Positions 59,191 to 64,000 of a DNA stretch of 64,000 nucleotides are shown piece by piece (the stretch's first letter is position 1; each line of letters opens with the position of its first letter). A program made the translations under genes and the position numbers. The notes beneath the pieces are model-generated. The model made no database searches. It had not been told where the DNA came from and was given only the letters and a program-made list of their open reading frames with translations. Origin of the DNA: Spirogloea muscicola (taxonomy: Eukaryota > Streptophyta > Zygnematophyceae > Spirogloeales > Spirogloeaceae); NCBI GenBank assembly GCA_009602725.1, contig WELB01000106.1:339317-403316 (forward strand), in the 5' to 3' direction.

Positions 59191-61114
59191 ATGGAGGCGC
59201 CGGCGGCGACGCTGCGGGTGGACGTGTGGAGCGACGTCGCCTGCCCGTGGTGCTACGTCGGCAAGGCGAGCTCCGCAACCAAGTCCCGGTCTCGGCAATG
59301 GCGCTCCTTGCGACGGCGGCGGCGCTGAAGCTCCTGCGAGGCCGCCATGGCGTGCCGCAGGCCCGGCTGGACCAGGCAGTTCTCAACGTCCAGGAAGCGC
59401 AGCGGGACGCCGGCCGGGCCGTGCACGTCAAGGTTGACTGGTGGTTGGCGAGCCCCTGAAGCCCCTAAGCTCTGCAGCGTTCTACTTACAGATTGTTATG
59501 GCTTTCACGTCACCATAGGCACAATCATCTTAAGCATATGTTATCTGCGCCGATACATGGGTCACACTACCAAAACACATCATGTTGGTTCTGAAGCAGC
59601 AGCCTCATCTTTGTGCTGATAACCTTAACCCACTTGGGCATTTGAGCAAAGCTTGATCATGGTAGCTAAGAGCGTAGCACCCGCAATTGTTTGACCAATG
59701 ACTCGCCACCAGAGCCCCAATTTCATGCATTAGCTTGCATGCATGCATTAGCTTGCCTGCATGAGAGTGGCCCACTCGTGTGGGTCAGTGCCCGCATCGT
59801 TGCTGCAGCCTGATAGTGTGCTCCTCGTGAACAAGTCGTTTTGGTTGGGAACTCAGGCACCCTTACATGATCGACTTAAGCACTGCACCCAACGGCGAGG
59901 AGTACGCCGCCTACAACCAGCGGCGGTGGGGCGGCGACGGCTGGACCCACAAGCTGCGGCGGTGAGAGCCCGGGCTACTTGATGACTTTCGACATGAAAC
60001 CCAAGGCCTGAAGCTTGAAAGTCCCACTCTCTGTATCCTGCATCATAAGTTGTTGAGGCACTTACGAAGGTGCCACGATATGGACAGCGAGTACTGCCTC
60101 TTCAGCATAAGTTGTGCCGGCACCACCATGCGTCATGTTTTAGACGAGATCTTGCTGCACCTCAGCTCGCTCCTCATGTAGCACTGTCGCACCCGTCCAG
60201 CTCCGGGGCGTCTTCTGGCCTTGACTTTGCCAAGTGGGATTGGTGGCCAAACACGTTGCATGCTCACAGGTCCGCCTCTCCACGTGACTCGCCCTTTAGC
60301 ACATTCAGTTGCTCGAGCCGACAACCTAAGAGAGCACGCGTTATTCCTCACAATTGTGTAGCATGCTTCTTCTGGTATTGAGAAGCTGAGTTGCTTGCTG
60401 AGTGCCAGGCTCGTTGAGCTTGCCAAAGCGAGAGGCAAGGGCCCTGAGGCAAAGCAGGAGCTCCTTCTGCGGACATATGAGATGGGCGAAAACGTGTCAG
60501 ATCTTGGCGTCCTCTGCAGGGCGGCGGAGCAGATTGGCCTGGGCGACGTGCGGCATTATCTGGTGAGTGCTCCGGTCCTTCAACGAGGGCCACTTGTGCG
60601 GATGCGCTACGCCTCCTTGCTTGTCATTGAATAAACCTTCTGTGGTGCATCAGCATCAAATACAGGGCACCTGCAATGTGCTTTTGTCAATCATGCATTT
60701 TCAGTGATTTGTGAACTCGTCTTCAACTGCAAGGTTGCCATGGCAGGAGTCCACTGATGGCGTGGAGGACGTCCTGGACGCTGACAAGCATGCAAAGCAG
60801 AGGCTGAAAATCAGCAGCGTGCCCTCCTTCAGATTTGGCGACAGCGTGCAGCTCTCGGGCGCTCAGGTCCCATTCGTGTCATATCGATCCTGCAAGCGCA
60901 TTGCAACTGATGTTTCTTGAAGTTGCCTGCTGGCACTGTTTGCTTTAGCGAGCTGCGACAGTGCTTGGGGTCGTACTTGCAGGTGGACGAGACTTTGTGG
61001 TGAGGCTGACAATATGGGTTGAATGCTTGCTGGCAGGATGTGGGCTTCTTCGAGTGCTTGCTCAATGACGCGTTGCCTCCAACTTGGACCAGGAGATCCT
61101 ATTGTGCTAGATAA
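59191..61114 (+). CDS. FrnE/DsbA-like thioredoxin-fold oxidoreductase, complete
   Basis: Seven exons (59191-59265, 59361-59440, 59857-59961, 60201-60269, 60409-60562, 60747-60866 and 61037-61114) total 681 nt, 226 aa, usual for the FrnE group. The N-terminus [20 protein letters not shown] with CYVGK holds the CPWC redox motif at residues 18-21. It is followed by [70 protein letters not shown] and [19 protein letters not shown] (cis-Pro loop VPSF). All match the FrnE pattern. The first intron runs AAG|GCGAGC to CCGCAG|GCC; this GC donor is the only one found that preserves phase. There is no signal peptide, so a cytosolic or nuclear site is inferred. The C-terminal [18 protein letters not shown] replaces the usual QP.E.F...L end. 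Confidence 0.9.
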
Positions 61115-61540
61115 GCAGAGGTCTCAGGTGTTGCATACATTGTGGTGTGGACCCTGGCAACTTTTGCAACTTGATACTCGCACCTGGGTCAATCGCTTTC
61201 TCAGAAAAAGTCAACAGCCAACCTCTCATAGTCTAAGACTGTGTTCAACAAGAGTGAAAGGATGCGCAGAAAGACAGATTCAGATTGACCCCTGCTCCAA
61301 CAACCCCACAATTGAAATGGACAGAGGCGGTGGCCCACAGAATTGCAAAAGACAGATGCATGTGCACGTCGTCAAGCTGGAGTGGGAATTGTGGGCCTTG
61401 GCCGTCGCATGGGCTGCGGGCTCGGCTTGGGAGCAGGCTGGGCAGGAGCTGGCAAGGCGCGGGCGAAAGAATGATGCCGCTGATTCATCAACGTTTGCCG
61501 CTGCTGATACAGCCGGCTGTAAAAGTCAGCCACTTGCATA
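61115..61540. other. Intergenic, no supported gene
   Basis: Several frames are open but with no recognised motif. The right part grades into LINE-derived sequence. Confidence 0.4.
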
Positions 61541-61965
61541 CAGAAGGTGTTCATGAGTGAGCAGCGCAGCCACAGGCTAGGCAGACAGGGCGCTCCTAGT
61601 ATTCCCGTGTCAGCAAGAGGAAGTCAGGTGAGCCGAAAGCCGAAGGAGGAGAGGGGCAACAACCTCCAGCCCGATCGTGCTCTTGGAGCCGAAGGAAGAC
61701 TCCATAAGTGGGCGATGGTTGTCATTGGCCAGCCCAAGTGAATGAGAAAAATTTGAATGGGCCAGTAAAGTATCAAAGCACACAGCGACTCAAGCGGCCA
61801 CTGGGTCCTCAATAGCCCCTGTTGAGAAGCCGCTGGTCAGAGAAATCGGTCTCAGGTAGCGGGTCCCCTGTCTATAGCCAGAGGCTGCAGCCATAGCACA
61901 ACCGGCACGCAGATGCAACGCGTGTGCCATGACTGCTGCAGCGATACGGGCAGGTGCATGCTCTT
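61540..61965 (-). mobile_element. LINE 3'-end remnant with hairpin tail
   Basis: Minus-strand pieces (SLQQS...HTRCICVPVV LWLQPLA, a frameshifted form of SLQRSMAHALHLRAGRALAA, at about 61860-61945) precede a tail at 61700-61790 containing GGGCTGGCCAATGACAACC, the family core with a weakened stem. Confidence 0.5.
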
Positions 61966-61969
61966 AGCT

Positions 61970-62670
61970 CCTTATACATTCCTTTGGGCTGGCCACTAAC
62001 AGCCACTGCCTTTCACTGGAAGAGCTGTTTCTCAGTGGGGCTTCCTTTTTCTGGGCTGACCAATCACAGCTATCGCCCTCTACTGGAAGGGTCTTTCTCT
62101 TTCCTCCTGGACTTGCTTTTCACAGTCCTCTGCCCCCTCTCTTTCCTTGAGGAAGAGCTTACATCTTTCCAAACGGGCTGGCATTTCACAAGAAGAGACA
62201 GCTCCTTCGGTGTAAGGCAATTGGCTGTGAGCGGCCAGCCCACAGGAATGAACAATTGAGAGATCAATCATTCTTCTGAACAAGGTCACAGCCCTCGCCT
62301 CCTTTTATATTCCTTTTGGCTGGCCTCTCACAGCAATTGCCTTACATTGAAAGTGAGCTGTTTCCTTTCTTCCTTTGGATGAGCTTACTGCTTGCCCTCG
62401 CCCCTTTGGACGAGCCACTTTCATATTTTGGCCCTCCCCCACTTCGTTTTTAGGGACTCTCACCTGTTCATTTGTCTTGTGCTGGCATCTCACAGCCGTT
62501 GCCCTGCATTGGATCATCTGTTTCTGGGACTTCATTCATTCTTTTCATGGGTGGCCAATCACACGAACCTTGTCAATTCTTTTCGGGCTGGCTTCTCACA
62601 GCCCTTGCCCCCATTGGGAGAGCCACTTCTTCTTCAATTACAGCCATCGCCCGTATCTGAAAGACGCTCT
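61970..62670. repeat. Array of six hairpin elements
   Basis: Cores near 61986-62004 (plus), 62053-62070 (plus), 62223-62241 (minus), 62319-62334 (plus), 62480-62500 (plus) and 62585-62604 (plus). They share GGCTGGC...CACAGC, upstream ATTCYTTTYGGGCTGG and downstream TTGCC boxes, and vary elsewhere. The last is a close match of the element at 47.7 kb. Confidence 0.8.
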
Positions 62671-62979
62671 CTTATTCCCCCAGTCATGGTGGGGAGGGCG
62701 GCTCCCCGACGGCACGAGCCGGACGGGGCGGAGGGCGGTGCTGTTAGATATAGTTGCATGCTTTCCTGCTCATTTGCCCTTAACACTATGTAATCGCATC
62801 ACTTAGAGGCGCTTGTCGCCTCCGGAGCTGCTGCCCAGGCCGCCGGGGCCGCCTCGTAGTCGCCACGTTTGCAGCTGAGTCAGTAGGCACGCGCCAAGTT
62901 CGATAGAGGTCCGTTGCTTGGCGTGCCCGTTTGAAGGGGCCAGAGAGAGCGCACAGGGAAGCAAGGAGCTACACCAAGG

Positions 62980-63310
62980 AGCTAAAAGCAAGGAGCTACA
63001 AGACACTCAGTAACCCGTGTTGAGCAGCGGCAGATCGGAGAGACTTGTCTCCAAATGGCGGGTTTCCTTCCTAGAGAGGCTGCAGCTAATGCGCGCACGG
63101 CTCGCAGATACAGCGCGCGTGCAATTGACCGCTGCAGCGAGACTGACAGGCGCATGCGACATGCCTGCGCGAGAGAGCCTGCTGCATTGTCATCCGCCTG
63201 CTCCCCATGGTACCGGCGGGAGACAGAGCGCTGCACTCCCTCGAGAGTAGAAGAAGAGAGACTCTTCAGTCGAGGGCGATGGCTGCTGTGATTAGCCAGC
63301 CCAGAGGAGC
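62980..63310 (-). mobile_element. LINE 3'-end remnant with hairpin tail
   Basis: Minus strand: GSLAQACRMRLSVSLQRSIA and RALYLRAVRALAAA, preceded by RSVSRRYHGEQADDN, match the LINE C-terminus (GSLAQVYSMRLSISLQRSMA). In this segment the ORF and the tail at 63270-63302 (GGGCTGGCTAATCACAGCAG in minus sense) are in different places, showing rearrangement. Confidence 0.65.
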
Positions 63311-64000
63311 TTCTTCAACGCCCGAGCCGCCGCTGAGTTAACGGTGAAACTCCCCGCGCGCCCGGCGGGACGGCGGCCGGAAGGCGGCGGGCAATGATGG
63401 GCTCGCCAATGGGAGGCGACGGCAGGCGGAGGGCCTAAAAGAGCACTTCGGGGGCCCGCCTCACGTGGGGCCCCCCCGCCGCCGCTTATCCGCTCCCGCT
63501 CCCGCCACGTGGCGAGTCGCGGAGGCGCCGCCGCGGGCGCCGCCAGGACGTCGCCGCGTGGCGGCGCCCTTCGGAGCTCCGCCCGCGCGCCACGTGGGGG
63601 GGCGGCGCACGCGCACGGCCGTGGGGGGACCACCGCCGCTGGGCCGGGGGGTGGGAAGGGTGGGCGCCGCGTCATCCAGGGCGGGGTCGGTGATCGGGCG
63701 GCCGACAGCGGGTACGGCGAGAGGCCCGGACACACTATGGTTTCGCTAAAGGGAAGGGGCCCGGCACAGGTTGTCGGGCGTCATCGGGGAGTGACGCACC
63801 ACGTGTCGGCCAGGCCGGCACGCCCGCCCTGAGTGGATAAGCTGCTCGATCCAGCAGGATCCGGCGGCGCGCGGGGCCATTCGCGCGGCCGGCCTGGCGG
63901 CCAATGGGCACCCGGGAAATGATCGTCGGCGCCGCCCGGGCCGGAGCGCAGGCCGGCGGCAAGCGGCGCATGTCCCCGCGCGCCCCGAGCGGCGCAGGCC
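63311..64000. promoter_or_regulatory. GC-rich region with four CACGTG palindromes
   Basis: A very GC-rich stretch with CACGTG (G-box/E-box) at 63462-63467, 63506-63511, 63591-63596 and 63800-63805. Three are extended as CCACGTGG or CACGTGGGG. A TGACG element lies at 63792-63796. Open frames here are Pro/Arg/Ala artefacts on both strands. It looks like a CpG-rich promoter for a gene beyond the window. Confidence 0.5.

Noticed and set aside
63465-63832. Arg/Gly/Ala-rich overlapping frames on both strands at the right edge
   Set aside because: Stop codons are scarce simply because of very high GC; no domain, and both strands are equally open.

Overview
The window looks like nuclear DNA of a green plant lineage, most likely a GC-rich green alga (trebouxiophyte or similar). 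Genes are split into many short exons by GT-AG introns and a few apparent GC-AG introns. CCG/CGG runs are common, TTTAGGG-like (plant and green-algal telomere type) motifs recur in introns, and several genes are plant-lineage families (BIN4, AIPP2-like PHD protein, DUF1218, plant-type GDSL lipase). The species assignment is inference. Two assembly gaps (3940-4689 and 34064-34892) and two single N bases (14310, 59040) interrupt the sequence. No bacterial operon, CRISPR array or convincing tRNA/rRNA gene was seen.

Layout. 1.8-3.9 kb (-): a stand-alone 10-formyltetrahydrofolate hydrolase/formyltransferase whose 5' end is lost in gap 1. 4.8-5.3 kb (+): the 3' end of a coiled-coil gene. 5.5-13.9 kb (-): NOL6/UTP22, an SSU processome protein. 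14.75-19.4 kb (+): the large subunit of chromatin assembly factor 1, divergent from NOL6. 21.3-24.7 kb (+): PDCD2 with a MYND finger. 25.9-33.6 kb (-): a PHD plus SPOC-like protein of the AIPP2 type with a giant disordered last exon. 34.9-37.9 kb (+): a secreted GDSL/SGNH lipase. 38.7-43.3 kb (-): HOP/STI1, the Hsp70-Hsp90 co-chaperone; all 13 exons resolve to 593 aa. 45.1-46.2 kb (-): a DUF1218 membrane protein. 46.6-54.2 kb: an accessory block of non-LTR retrotransposon (LINE) 3' ends, hairpin repeats and rearranged leucine-rich-repeat gene copies. 55.2-58.3 kb (-): BIN4, a DNA topoisomerase VI cofactor. 59.2-61.1 kb (+): a complete 226-aa FrnE/DsbA-like oxidoreductase. 61.5-63.3 kb: more LINE tails. 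63.3-64.0 kb: very GC-rich sequence with four CACGTG palindromes, probably the promoter of a gene beyond the window.

The genes are mostly nuclear housekeeping functions: small-subunit ribosome assembly (NOL6, PDCD2), nucleosome assembly (CAF-1), chromatin reading (AIPP2-like), DNA topology in endoreduplicating plants (BIN4) and chaperoning (HOP). Several are arranged head to head (NOL6/CAF-1, BIN4/FrnE, and the pairs across both gaps).

The most unusual material is a family of about 24 short elements sharing a GGGCTG...CAGCCC hairpin. Several follow the decayed C-terminus of a LINE ORF while others stand alone, in both orientations, suggesting an RT-recognised 3' tail that spread on its own. 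Next are a ~0.55-kb inverted duplication of LRR exons, three apparent GC-AG introns supported by reading phase, and two consecutive 75-nt exons building the KER helix of CAF-1.
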